64,000 nt of DNA, from contig NZ_JAHQZS010000001.1 in NCBI RefSeq assembly GCF_019061145.1, forward strand, positions 868,001-932,000, read 5' to 3'. Shown piece by piece: positions 7,345-15,131 of the stretch (the stretch's first letter is position 1; the number at the start of each line of letters is the position of its first letter). The translations under genes were made by a program, and so were the position numbers. The notes under the pieces were generated by a model. That model made no database searches. It saw nothing but the letters and a program-made list of their open reading frames with translations, and was not told the DNA's origin. Source of the stretch: Anianabacter salinae (GTDB taxonomy: Bacteria; Pseudomonadota; Alphaproteobacteria; Rhodobacterales; Rhodobacteraceae).

Positions 7345-8720
7345 TGAAATTCCTCGCCGGAGCCGCGCTTGCGCTGCTGACCGCCTGCGCGGCGCCGTCG
7401 CCCGGGGACAACGGCGCGGGTGCCGCCCGCCTTGACGGCATGCCGCTGGCGCTGCCGCCGATGAAGACCTTTCCGACTGCGACCAGCCACCGCGCGACGC
7501 GGTCCAACGCGGATATCGCGCGCGATTTCATCGATCTGTCGTTCCAGCTTGAAAGCGGCCGCGCGATCCCGGTGATGAGCCGCTTTGAAGGCCCGATCAG
7601 CGTGCGCGTGACGGGCGACGTGCCGCCCAGCATGGGCCCCGATCTGGCGCGGCTGCTTAGCCGCCTGCGCCGCGAAGCCGGGATCTCGATCAGCCAGGTG
7701 CCCGCCTCCGCCGCCGCCTCGATCACCATCGAGGTGGTGTCGCGCCGCGATCTGCAGCGGTCCGTGCCGCAGGCGGCGTGCTTTGTCGTGCCGCGCGTGG
7801 CAAGCTGGGACGAATACCGCGGCGACCGGCGGGGCACGCTGGTCGACTGGACGACGCTGACCACCCGCGAACGGCTGGCGATCTTCATCCCCGGTGACAC
7901 CAGCCCGCAAGAGATCCGCGATTGCCTGCACGAGGAACTGGCGCAGGCGCTCGGCCCGCTCAACGATCTCTACCGGCTGCCGGATTCGGTGTTCAACGAC
8001 GACAATTTCCACACCGTGCTGACCGGCTTCGACATGCTGGTCCTGCGCAGCTACTACGACCCCGCGCTGTCGTCGGGCATGACCCGCGAGCAGGTTGCGC
8101 AGCGTTTGCCGATGATCCTGGCGCGGCTGAACCCCGCGGGGCAGGGCGTGCCGCCTCGCCCCGCAGGCGCCAGCCCGCGCGCCTGGATCGACGCCGTGGA
8201 AGAGGCGCTTGGCCCGCGTGCCACGCCGCAGCGCCGCCAGGCCGCCGCCCGCCGCGCGGTGCAGATCGCGCAAGGCCAGGGCTGGACCGACAACCGCATG
8301 GCATTCTCGCTGTTCGCGCTGGGGCGGCTGTCGCTCTCCGGCGAAAGCGACGTGGCGCTGGCGTCCTTCCTGCAGGCCCGCAAGATCTACGACTCGCGCC
8401 CCGAGACGCAGCTACATGCCGCGCATGTGGCGATGCAGCTTGCGGCCTTCGCGCTGTCGTCGAACCAACCGCGCGCCGCGATCGAACTGGTCGACGGCAG
8501 CATCGCGCCCGTGGCCGAGGCAGAGAACGCGGCGCTTTATGCTACGCTCCTGATGATAAAGGCCGAGGCGCTGGATCTTCTGGGCGAGGCGGCGCAGGCG
8601 CGCGCGGTCCGGCTCGACAGCCTTGGCTGGGCGCGATACGGCTTCGGCGCGGACGCGGCGGTGCGCGAACGGGCATCCGAGATCGCCCAGCTGTCGCCGC
8701 GCAACAGGACCGGGGGCTAG
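7341..8720 (+). CDS. DUF2927-type lipoprotein
   Basis: This is a 459-residue envelope protein. The N terminus MKFLAGAALALLTAC has a lipobox (LTAC), so it should be lipidated. Residues about 50-260 contain FIDLSFQLESGRAIPVMSRF and IREDCLHEEL-like features (read as IRDCLHEELAQALGP), matching the DUF2927 family common in Rhodobacteraceae; the C-terminal third is helical with alanine-rich TPR-like segments. A Cys and a conserved HEE suggest a metal or protease-like site, but no activity is established. Two adjacent ATGs (7341 and 7344) are possible starts. It is coupled to the GNAT gene by a 4-nt overlap. Confidence 0.82.
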   Translation: MMKFLAGAALALLTACAAPSPGDNGAGAARLDGMPLALPPMKTFPTATSHRATRSNADIARDFIDLSFQLESGRAIPVMSRFEGPISVRVTGDVPPSMGPDLARLLSRLRREAGISISQVPASAAASITIEVVSRRDLQRSVPQAACFVVPRVASWDEYRGDRRGTLVDWTTLTTRERLAIFIPGDTSPQEIRDCLHEELAQALGPLNDLYRLPDSVFNDDNFHTVLTGFDMLVLRSYYDPALSSGMTREQVAQRLPMILARLNPAGQGVPPRPAGASPRAWIDAVEEALGPRATPQRRQAAARRAVQIAQGQGWTDNRMAFSLFALGRLSLSGESDVALASFLQARKIYDSRPETQLHAAHVAMQLAAFALSSNQPRAAIELVDGSIAPVAEAENAALYATLLMIKAEALDLLGEAAQARAVRLDSLGWARYGFGADAAVRERASEIAQLSPRNRTGG

Positions 8721-8723
8721 GGC

Positions 8724-8891
8724 ATGATCGCATTGGGATGCGCGCTGATCGGCGCGCTTTGGGGCGGCTGGCTTGCGCGCAAACGCAAGGGCAACGCCTA
8801 TGACATGGCGCAATACGCCGCCGGTTTCGGCATCTTCTTCGGGCTGGTGGGCCTGTTCGGCGGGATGATCGTGACCGCGCTGTTCGGCTGA
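8724..8891 (+). CDS. Small 55-residue two-helix membrane protein
   Basis: This short gene starts 3 nt after the DUF2927 stop and encodes 55 residues with two hydrophobic helices: residues 2-18 (IALGCALIGALWGGWLA) and about 31-54 (YAAGFGIFFGLVGLFGGMI), joined by the basic loop ARKRKGNAY. It belongs to a widespread but uncharacterised group of alphaproteobacterial mini membrane proteins. The reading frame, tight spacing and sensible topology support it as real. It may modulate the neighbouring envelope proteins; that is a guess. Confidence 0.75.
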   Translation: MIALGCALIGALWGGWLARKRKGNAYDMAQYAAGFGIFFGLVGLFGGMIVTALFG

Positions 8892-8892
8892 C

Positions 8893-9001
8893 CCGGCGGC
8901 GCGCCGGTTGTGAGACCGGATATTTTTTGCGTATTTTGGCAAGGATGAATGAAGGGTGCTTGAGAGTCGGCTTTCCGTTTCTTCTTTGAACCAAATACGC
9001 A
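8893..9001. repeat. Hairpin plus inverted pair of TGCGTATTT repeats
   Basis: CCGGCG (8893-8898) and CGCCGG (8902-8907) form a small hairpin after the 55-residue gene. Then GGATATTTTTTGCGTATTTTGG runs to 8939, and CCAAATACGCA (8991-9001) is its inverted partner. Both arms are followed outward-in by purine-rich CAAAGA/CAAGGA-type tails, the same tail seen at 19013-19034 and 24739-24764. The element fills the gap before the VWA gene. Confidence 0.55.
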
Positions 9002-9032
9002 TTCCCCGTAGGCCACGGGGCAAGGGGCCACG

Positions 9033-10220
9033 ATGTTTCTGCCGTTTTTCGAGACCTTGCGCGCCGCGAAGCTGCCGGTGTCGCTGCGCGAATACCTGAC
9101 CTTTCTTGAAGCGATGCGCGCGGGTCTTGTGACCTATGACATAGATGGCTTCTACTATCTTGCCCGCGCTGCGATGGTGAAGGACGAGCGGCATATCGAC
9201 CGCTTCGACCGGGCCTTCGCCGCCGCGTTCCAGGGGTTGTCCGGGATGTCCGCGCAGGATGTGCTGAACGCTGTCGACATCCCCGAGGAATGGCTGCGCA
9301 AGATGGCCGAGAAGCACCTGTCCGAGGAAGAACGGCGCGAGATCGAGGCGCTGGGCGGCTTCGACAAGCTGATCGAGACCCTAAAGGATCGGCTCAAGGA
9401 ACAGGAAGGCCGCCACCAGGGCGGCAGCAAATGGATCGGCACCGCCGGCACCTCGCCCTTCGGCGCCTATGGCTACAACCCCGAAGGCGTGCGCGTCGGC
9501 CAGCACGAAAGCCGTCATCGCCGCGCGGTCAAGGTCTGGGACAAGCGCGAGTTCCGCGACTACGACGACAGCGTCGAGATCGGCACGCGTACGATCAAGG
9601 TGGCGCTCAAGCGCCTGCGCAAATGGGCCCGCGACGGTGCGCACGAGGAACTGGACCTGAACGGCACCATCCGCGCCACCGCCGAGAACGGATACCTCGA
9701 CGTCAAGACCCGGCCCGAGCGGCGCAATGCGGTCAAGGTGCTGCTGTTCCTCGATGTGGGCGGCTCGATGGACGACCATGTCCGCGTCGTGGAAGAGCTG
9801 TTCTCGGCGGCGCGCACCGAGTTCAAGCATCTCGAACACTTCTATTTCCACAACTGCCTTTATGAAGGCGTCTGGCGCGATTCGCATCGCCGCTGGACCG
9901 AGCAGGTCCCGACCTGGGACGTGCTGCGCACCTACGGGCCGGACTACAAGTGCATCTTCGTGGGCGATGCCGCGATGTCGCCCTACGAGATCGCCTTTCC
10001 GGGCGGCGCGAACGAGCACTGGAACCCCGAGGCGGGCCAGACCTGGCTGGCCCGTGCGCGCGACCAGTGGCCCGATCACATGTGGATCAACCCGGTGCCG
10101 GAACGCCACTGGGCGCATACGCAGTCGACCGCGATGATCCGCGAGATCCTTGGCCCCGAGCGCATGGTGCCGATGACGCTTGCCGGGATCGAACGCGGCA
10201 TGCGCGTTCTGGGGCGCTGA
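9033..10220 (+). CDS. CoxE-like VWA-domain protein
   Basis: This is a 395-residue protein of the CoxE/YehP-type VWA family that partners MoxR ATPases. The N-terminal helical part (1-230) contains IDGFYYLARAAMVKDERHID and an acidic, charged middle. The VWA domain begins near residue 230 with LLFLDVGGSMDDHV, whose DxGxS is the metal-ion-dependent adhesion motif, and continues through HFYFHNCLYEGVW. It probably receives ATP-driven remodelling from the MoxR protein at 6054-6893. No CO dehydrogenase or methanol dehydrogenase genes are nearby, so the client is unknown. Confidence 0.88.
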   Translation: MFLPFFETLRAAKLPVSLREYLTFLEAMRAGLVTYDIDGFYYLARAAMVKDERHIDRFDRAFAAAFQGLSGMSAQDVLNAVDIPEEWLRKMAEKHLSEEERREIEALGGFDKLIETLKDRLKEQEGRHQGGSKWIGTAGTSPFGAYGYNPEGVRVGQHESRHRRAVKVWDKREFRDYDDSVEIGTRTIKVALKRLRKWARDGAHEELDLNGTIRATAENGYLDVKTRPERRNAVKVLLFLDVGGSMDDHVRVVEELFSAARTEFKHLEHFYFHNCLYEGVWRDSHRRWTEQVPTWDVLRTYGPDYKCIFVGDAAMSPYEIAFPGGANEHWNPEAGQTWLARARDQWPDHMWINPVPERHWAHTQSTAMIREILGPERMVPMTLAGIERGMRVLGR

Positions 10221-10224
10221 GAAG

Positions 10225-10593
10225 ATGCCGCGCCTGTCCTTTGCTGGCCGCTTGCGGGCTGCCTTTCGCGCCCAGCCCTGGCTGACGGCGGCCTTTGCCG
10301 TGGCACTTGCGCTGGCCGTCGTCTTCACCGGCCGCGCGGTGCTGTTCGCCGTCTACTGGACCGATCCCGATCACCGCGTCCAGGCCATCGAGGGCTGGAT
10401 GACGCCGCGCTATGTCGCCCGCAGCTGGCACATGACGCGCGCCGACATCGAGGCGGCGCTGGGCGAGATGATGCCGCCGCCCGGGGAACGCCTGACGCTG
10501 GACGAGATCGCCGAGAAGGAAGGGGTTCCGCTGGAGGAGCTGATCGCGCGGATCGAGGCGGTCGCGGCGGATCGCGGGCATCCCGGCCCATGA
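10225..10593 (+). CDS. Hypothetical membrane-anchored protein
   Basis: This 122-residue protein has one membrane helix (about residues 18-42, LTAAFAVALALAVVFTGRAV) after a basic N terminus, so it is likely anchored with the C-terminal part outside. The end, LTLDEIAEKEGVPLEELIARI, looks like a small helix-turn-helix or SHOCT-like segment. The start at 10225 follows GAGAAG and lies 4 nt past the VWA stop; its 3' end overlaps the DedA gene by ATGA. I do not recognise a function; co-transcription with the VWA and DedA genes is likely. Confidence 0.7.
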   Translation: MPRLSFAGRLRAAFRAQPWLTAAFAVALALAVVFTGRAVLFAVYWTDPDHRVQAIEGWMTPRYVARSWHMTRADIEAALGEMMPPPGERLTLDEIAEKEGVPLEELIARIEAVAADRGHPGP

Positions 10594-11198
10594 TCGAGAC
10601 ACTGTTCCTTCTGGTCGCCGACTACGGTGTCCTTGCCATCGGTCTGGCTGCATTCCTGTCCTGCCTGTTCCTGCCGATCCCGACGTCGCTGCTGATGCTG
10701 ACGGGCGGCGCCTTTGGCGCTTCGGGCGACTTGGAGGTCGCCGAGGTGGCGGGCGCGGCCTTTGTCGGCGCGGTTCTGGGCGACCAGGTGGGGTTTCGCA
10801 TCGGGCGCTGGGGCGGCGAGGCGATCCTGGACCGGATCGCGCGCAACGAGGCGCGGGCAAGGGTGCTGGCGCGGGCGCGACGCGTCGTGGAACGCCGCGG
10901 CGGCGTCGGCGTGTTCTTTTCGACCTGGGCCGTCGCGCCCCTTGGCCCTTGGGTCAATCTGGTGGCGGGGGCGCTGGGCATGAACCCGTTGCGGTTCACC
11001 CTGTGGGACATCGCGGGCGAGGCGATCTGGGTCACGCTTTATGTCGGGCTTGGCTACCTGTTCGCAGACAACATCGAGACGGTGGCGGGGCTGATGAGCA
11101 ACCTGTCGGGCGCCCTCGCAACGGGGGTGGTCGCGTTGCTGCTGGGTCTGTGGCTGCGCGCCGCGCTGCGGGCCGAGCGCAAGCGCGACAAGGCCTGA
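10590..11198 (+). CDS. DedA-family membrane protein
   Basis: This 202-residue integral membrane protein belongs to the DedA/Tvp38 (SNARE-associated Golgi) family, several of which are lipid scramblases or undecaprenyl-phosphate flippases. Typical features are the re-entrant loop FLSCLFLPIPTSLLMLTGGA near the N terminus, GDQVGFRIGRWGG, and the later arginine-bearing loop followed by GPWVNLVAGALGMNPLRF. About five hydrophobic segments are visible. It is translationally coupled to the preceding gene (ATGA overlap). Confidence 0.85.
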   Translation: MIETLFLLVADYGVLAIGLAAFLSCLFLPIPTSLLMLTGGAFGASGDLEVAEVAGAAFVGAVLGDQVGFRIGRWGGEAILDRIARNEARARVLARARRVVERRGGVGVFFSTWAVAPLGPWVNLVAGALGMNPLRFTLWDIAGEAIWVTLYVGLGYLFADNIETVAGLMSNLSGALATGVVALLLGLWLRAALRAERKRDKA

Positions 11199-11272
11199 GC
11201 GCCGCGCATGAGGCTTGAGCCGAACGCATGCCTCGGTCACTGTGTCCCCGGCCATGGGGAGGGCGCGAGCGG

Positions 11273-12433
11273 ATGTCGACAGCACCGGTCTACGAGATCG
11301 ACGTGGCGGCGTTTCATGCCGATCCCTATCCCGACCTCAAGCGGATGCGCGCCGACGCTCCGGTGGCTTTCGTGCCGCAGCTTGGCGCCACGCTGTTCAC
11401 CCGGCGCGAGGCCATCGCGCGTGAGGAAAAGCGCACGGATGTGTTCTCCAGCGATCAGCCGCAGGGGCTGATGACGCTGCTCATGGGCCAGAACATGATG
11501 CGCAAGGACGGCGAGGCCCATGCCGCCGAGCGCCGCGCGACGTTTCCCGCCTTTTCGCCTCGCACCGTGCGCGACGTCTGGACCGCGCAGTTCCGCAGCG
11601 CGGCGCATGCGATCCTGGACCGGATTGCCCCCTCGGGCGGCTGCGATCTGGTGCGCGACTATGCCATGCCGGTGTCTGCCGAGGCACTGAAGGCGATCAC
11701 CGGGCTGACCAACATGGACTGGCGCGAGATGGACCGCGTCAGCCAGGGCATGATCGACGGCATCGCCAACTACACCGGCGATCCCGCAGTCGAGGCGCGA
11801 TGCCGTGACTGCACCGCGTCGATCGACGCGCATATCGACGCGCGCGTGGACGCGCTCAGGGCGGCGCCTGATCTGTCGCTGGTCTCGGTGCAGCTTGAGG
11901 CGGGGCTGCCGATGGACAGTCTTCGGGCCAATGTGAAACTGGCGATCTCGGGCGGGCAGAACGAGCCGCGCGATGCCATTGCAGGGGCGGCATGGGCGCT
12001 TCTGACCCATCCCGATCAGCTTGCCTTGATCCGGGCGGGCGGTGCTGACTGGCGCGCAGCATTCGAGGAATATGCGCGCTGGATCTCGCCCATCGGCATG
12101 TCACCGCGCCGGGTGGCGCGGGCGGACACCGCCGAGGGCGTGACATTCGCGCCGGAAGACCGGGTGTTCTTCATGTTCGGCTCGGGCAACCGGGACGAGG
12201 CGGCGTGGATGGACCCGGACGTCTTCGACATGACCCGCGACACGCGCGGCTCCCTCGCCTTTGGAGCCGGGCCGCATTTCTGCGCCGGGGCTGCCGCGTC
12301 GCGCGCGATGATTGCGGATGTCGCGCTGCCGCTCCTGTTCGAGCGTTTGCCAGGGCTGCGCCTTGCGGGCGATGTACATATCGCCGGATGGGCGTTCCGG
12401 GGGCCGACGCGGATGCCGGCCGCATGGGACTGA
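11273..12433 (+). CDS. Cytochrome P450
   Basis: This 386-residue soluble bacterial P450 carries the heme-binding loop FGAGPHFCAGAA with C337 as the thiolate ligand, the K-helix EEYARW (ExxR) and the upstream C-helix region RATFPAFSPRTV. The I-helix reads SGGQNEPRDAIAG: the acid-alcohol pair of the usual GGxDT is replaced by N-E-P, so oxygen activation may be atypical. The ATG at 11273 follows a GGAGGGCGCGAGCGG-like leader; the in-frame codons further upstream look non-coding. No ferredoxin or reductase gene adjoins it, so redox partners must be encoded elsewhere. Substrate unknown. Confidence 0.9.
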   Translation: MSTAPVYEIDVAAFHADPYPDLKRMRADAPVAFVPQLGATLFTRREAIAREEKRTDVFSSDQPQGLMTLLMGQNMMRKDGEAHAAERRATFPAFSPRTVRDVWTAQFRSAAHAILDRIAPSGGCDLVRDYAMPVSAEALKAITGLTNMDWREMDRVSQGMIDGIANYTGDPAVEARCRDCTASIDAHIDARVDALRAAPDLSLVSVQLEAGLPMDSLRANVKLAISGGQNEPRDAIAGAAWALLTHPDQLALIRAGGADWRAAFEEYARWISPIGMSPRRVARADTAEGVTFAPEDRVFFMFGSGNRDEAAWMDPDVFDMTRDTRGSLAFGAGPHFCAGAAASRAMIADVALPLLFERLPGLRLAGDVHIAGWAFRGPTRMPAAWD

Positions 12434-12509
12434 TCCTTGCGGCGCGGTGCAGCGGGCACACACGCGCCCGTGTCTGGACAGCGGGCTGCGCGGCCCCCAC
12501 ATCTCACCC

Positions 12510-13211
12510 ATGTTGAAATTCACACCGCTCCTTCTGGCGCTTCTGTACGGGATTGCGATGTATCGCTTCTCGTCGTGGCGCACCGCGCGGGAACTGGACG
12601 CCAGATCGGCGGAACTGGCCGATCCCGGATTGCACAAGGTGCTCGCGCCCATGGCCAAGGCGCTGGAGGTCGAGCGGGTCAAGCTGCACATTTACGAGAT
12701 CGACCCGGTGAACGGGCTGGCCGCCCCCGACGGGCGTATCTTCATCACGCGCGGCTTCTACAACAAATACCGCAGCGGCATGGTCAGCGCGGAAGAGATG
12801 GCAAGCGTCGTGGCGCATGAACTGGGCCATGTGGCGCTGGGGCATTCGCGGCGGCGGATGATCGACTTTTCCGGCTCGAACGCGCTGCGGATGGGGCTGG
12901 CGATGGTGCTGTCGCGGTTCCTGCCGGGGATCGGCGTGCTGATCGCCAATGCGCTGTCCTCGCTGCTCAGCGCCAAGTTGTCGCGCAGCGATGAATACGA
13001 GGCGGACGCCTATGCTGCCGCTCTGCTGACCAAGGCGGGGATCGGCACCGAGCCGCAGAAGTCGCTGTTTCGAAAGCTGGAAAAGCTGACATCCTCGGGC
13101 GCGGCGCCGATGCCCGCCTGGATGATGAGCCATCCCAAGACGTCCGAGCGCATCGCCGCCATCGAGGCGCTGGAATCGCGCTGGAACACCGCGCGCCTGC
13201 CGGGCGACTAG
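12510..13211 (+). CDS. M48-family membrane-anchored metalloprotease
   Basis: This 233-residue Zn peptidase has an N-terminal hydrophobic segment (residues 1-19), then the catalytic domain with the HExxH motif H103-E104-x-x-H107 in VVAHELGHVALGH and the third Zn ligand E164 in DEYEADAYA. This arrangement is that of M48 (HtpX/Oma1/LoiP-like) proteases that cleave membrane or misfolded envelope proteins. The ATG at 12510 matches the start of the hydrophobic helix. It is followed by a pair of hairpins separating it from the convergent cobS. Confidence 0.88.
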   Translation: MLKFTPLLLALLYGIAMYRFSSWRTARELDARSAELADPGLHKVLAPMAKALEVERVKLHIYEIDPVNGLAAPDGRIFITRGFYNKYRSGMVSAEEMASVVAHELGHVALGHSRRRMIDFSGSNALRMGLAMVLSRFLPGIGVLIANALSSLLSAKLSRSDEYEADAYAAALLTKAGIGTEPQKSLFRKLEKLTSSGAAPMPAWMMSHPKTSERIAAIEALESRWNTARLPGD

Positions 13212-13213
13212 GC

Positions 13214-13262
13214 GCAAATCCTCATTCAAGGATTTGCCCGCAGAGTTTCCGTGAAACTCTGC
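13214..13262. terminator. Two tandem perfect hairpins between convergent genes
   Basis: GCAAATCC (13214-13221) pairs with GGATTTGC (13230-13237), and GCAGAGTTTC (13240-13249) pairs perfectly with GAAACTCTGC (13253-13262) around a CGT loop. They fill the 61-nt gap between the M48 gene and cobS, so they probably serve as a bidirectional terminator, although neither has a clean T-tract. The structure may be a dispersed palindromic element. Confidence 0.6.
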
Positions 13263-13272
13263 CCCGCGCGGC

Positions 13273-14034
13273 CTAGGCCGAGGCGAGGACCATAAGCGCG
13301 GCGATCTCGGCCAGTTGTTGCGCGGCGCCCAGCACGTCCCCGGTCTGTCCACCGATCTTGGACCGGGCGACCAGCGCGGCAGCGGCGCAGACGACCGCGA
13401 CGGCCAGCGCGACGGCGAAGATGCCAAAGCCGACAGCCACCAGCCCGATCCCCGCGGCGACGAGCACGCCAAGCCAGATCGTGCCCGCTTCGGGCCGTCC
13501 GGTCGCGTGCGACAGGCCGCCTTCGCGCGCATGGGGCAGGGCGCCCATCACCGATGCCATACCCGCGCGCGACGCCGCCCCCGCTGCGACGAATGCCCAA
13601 AGCGCGCCGCCCGCGTCCAGCAGCATGGTCAGCGCCGCCCATCGCAGGATCAGCGACAGCCCCAGCGCGATCACGCCGTAGCTGCCGATCCGGCTGTCCT
13701 TCATGATCTCCAGCCGCCGCGCGGTGTCCCAGCCGCCCCAGAACCCGTCGGCCACGTCGGCCAGCCCGTCCTCGTGCAGCGCGCCGGTGACCATCACGGC
13801 GGCGAGCAGCGCCAGCCCGGCGGCGAAGGGCGGCGCCAGCCCCATCCACAGGGCAAACGCCCCTGCCGCCCAGGCGATCGCCGCGACACAGGCCCCGGCC
13901 ACCGGATAGGCCCAGGCTGCCCGTGCGCCGCGTGTCCGGTCCGTGTTCGCCAGCCCCGGCAGGCGGGTCAGCAGGGCCAGCGCCACCAGGATGTCAGAGC
14001 CCCGGGCAAGGGCGGTGTCGCTTGCGGTCGTCAT
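13273..14034 (-). CDS. cobS: Adenosylcobinamide-GDP ribazoletransferase (cobalamin synthase)
   Basis: This membrane enzyme joins alpha-ribazole to adenosylcobinamide-GDP in the last steps of B12 assembly. The 253-residue protein has the family signature [16 protein letters not shown] (about residues 85-100), with acidic residues that bind Mg2+, followed by [14 protein letters not shown], and several hydrophobic helices. The ATG at 14034 gives the usual N terminus; the much longer open frame beyond it is a GC-rich artefact. It is divergent from cobT across 75 nt, so the two lower-loop genes probably share a control region. It is distinct from the cobaltochelatase cobS at 31657-32646. Confidence 0.93.
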   Translation of the reverse strand: MTTASDTALARGSDILVALALLTRLPGLANTDRTRGARAAWAYPVAGACVAAIAWAAGAFALWMGLAPPFAAGLALLAAVMVTGALHEDGLADVADGFWGGWDTARRLEIMKDSRIGSYGVIALGLSLILRWAALTMLLDAGGALWAFVAAGAASRAGMASVMGALPHAREGGLSHATGRPEAGTIWLGVLVAAGIGLVAVGFGIFAVALAVAVVCAAAALVARSKIGGQTGDVLGAAQQLAEIAALMVLASA

Positions 14035-14109
14035 CTGCCGTTTGTCCCTTGTCGCTTGCCTGCGGCAACCGATAAGCCGGGAATGCACCGCAATCAACGA
14101 GTGACTGAC

Positions 14110-15126
14110 ATGACCAAAGCCCCCGCCGATCTTGCCGCCTTCCGTGCCTGTCTGACCACGCTGCCGGGCAGCGATTCCGGCGCAGAGGATGCAGCGCGCG
14201 GCCGCAACGGATCGCTGACCAAGCCGCCGGGATCGCTCGGGCGACTGGAAGATCTGGCGATCTGGTATGCGGGCTGGCGCGGCGACGCCCGCCCGCGGCT
14301 GGAGCGTCCGCAGGTGATCGTCTTCGCCGGGAACCACGGCGTGACGGCGCGCGGCGTGTCGGCGTTTCCCCCGGAAGTGACTGTGCAGATGGTGGCGAAT
14401 TTCGAGGGTGGCGGCGCCGCGATCAACCAGCTTGCCCGCGCCTTCGGGGCACAGATGACCGTCGTGCCGCTGGATCTGGACCGGCCCACCGCCGATTTCA
14501 CCGCAGCGCCCGCGATGACCGAAGGCGAATGCGCCGCGGCGATGGCGGCAGGCTGGGATGCGGTCGATCCGGGCGCTGATCTTCTGGTGACGGGCGAGAT
14601 GGGCATCGGCAACACCACCGCCGCCGCCGCGCTGGCTGCTGCGCTCTTTGGCGGCGGGGCCGAGATGTGGGTCGGGCGGGGCACCGGCGTCGACGATGCG
14701 GGGCTGTCGCGCAAGGCGCAGGTCGTGACCGAGGCGCTGGCGCTGCACGGCGCTGCGCTGGACGATCCGCTGGACGCGCTCGCCCGTGTCGGGGGGCGCG
14801 AGCTTGCCGCGATGGCCGGCGCGATCCTGCGCGCGCGGATGCTGCGGATCCCGGTGATCCTCGATGGTTTCATCTGCACCGCCGCCGCCGCCGTGCTGGA
14901 ACGGGCGCAGGCGGGCGCATTGGATCACTCCGTCGCGGGGCACCTGTCGGCCGAGGGCGCCCATGGCCGCCTGCTTGAACATCTGGGCAAGGCGCCGCTG
15001 CTGTCGCTGGGCCTGAGGCTGGGCGAGGGATCGGGCGCGGCGCTGGCGATCGGCATTCTGAAGGGCGCGGTTGCCTGCCATTCCGGCATGGCCAGCTTTG
15101 CCGAGGCGGGGGTCAGCGAAGGCTAG
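14110..15126 (+). CDS. cobT: Nicotinate-nucleotide--dimethylbenzimidazole phosphoribosyltransferase
   Basis: This enzyme makes alpha-ribazole 5'-phosphate from nicotinate mononucleotide and 5,6-dimethylbenzimidazole, supplying the lower ligand of cobalamin. The 338-residue protein shows the family blocks [48 protein letters not shown] and [11 protein letters not shown], with the general-base glutamate expected near the C terminus. The ATG at 14110 is preferred; an in-frame GTG at 14101 is possible. It lies divergent to cobS. Under Pseudomonas naming this gene is cobU, which avoids confusion with the cobaltochelatase cobT at 28857-30731. Confidence 0.95.
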   Translation: MTKAPADLAAFRACLTTLPGSDSGAEDAARGRNGSLTKPPGSLGRLEDLAIWYAGWRGDARPRLERPQVIVFAGNHGVTARGVSAFPPEVTVQMVANFEGGGAAINQLARAFGAQMTVVPLDLDRPTADFTAAPAMTEGECAAAMAAGWDAVDPGADLLVTGEMGIGNTTAAAALAAALFGGGAEMWVGRGTGVDDAGLSRKAQVVTEALALHGAALDDPLDALARVGGRELAAMAGAILRARMLRIPVILDGFICTAAAAVLERAQAGALDHSVAGHLSAEGAHGRLLEHLGKAPLLSLGLRLGEGSGAALAIGILKGAVACHSGMASFAEAGVSEG

Positions 15127-15131
15127 CTGGC

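Noticed and set aside
14035-14109. Cobalamin riboswitch between cobS and cobT
   Set aside because: The 75-nt gap is too short for a cobalamin riboswitch aptamer and lacks the B12-box-like GCCACTG.
13315-15126. 603-codon frame extending cobT far upstream through cobS
   Set aside because: CobT begins near 14110; the extension is antisense to cobS and has unrealistic composition.
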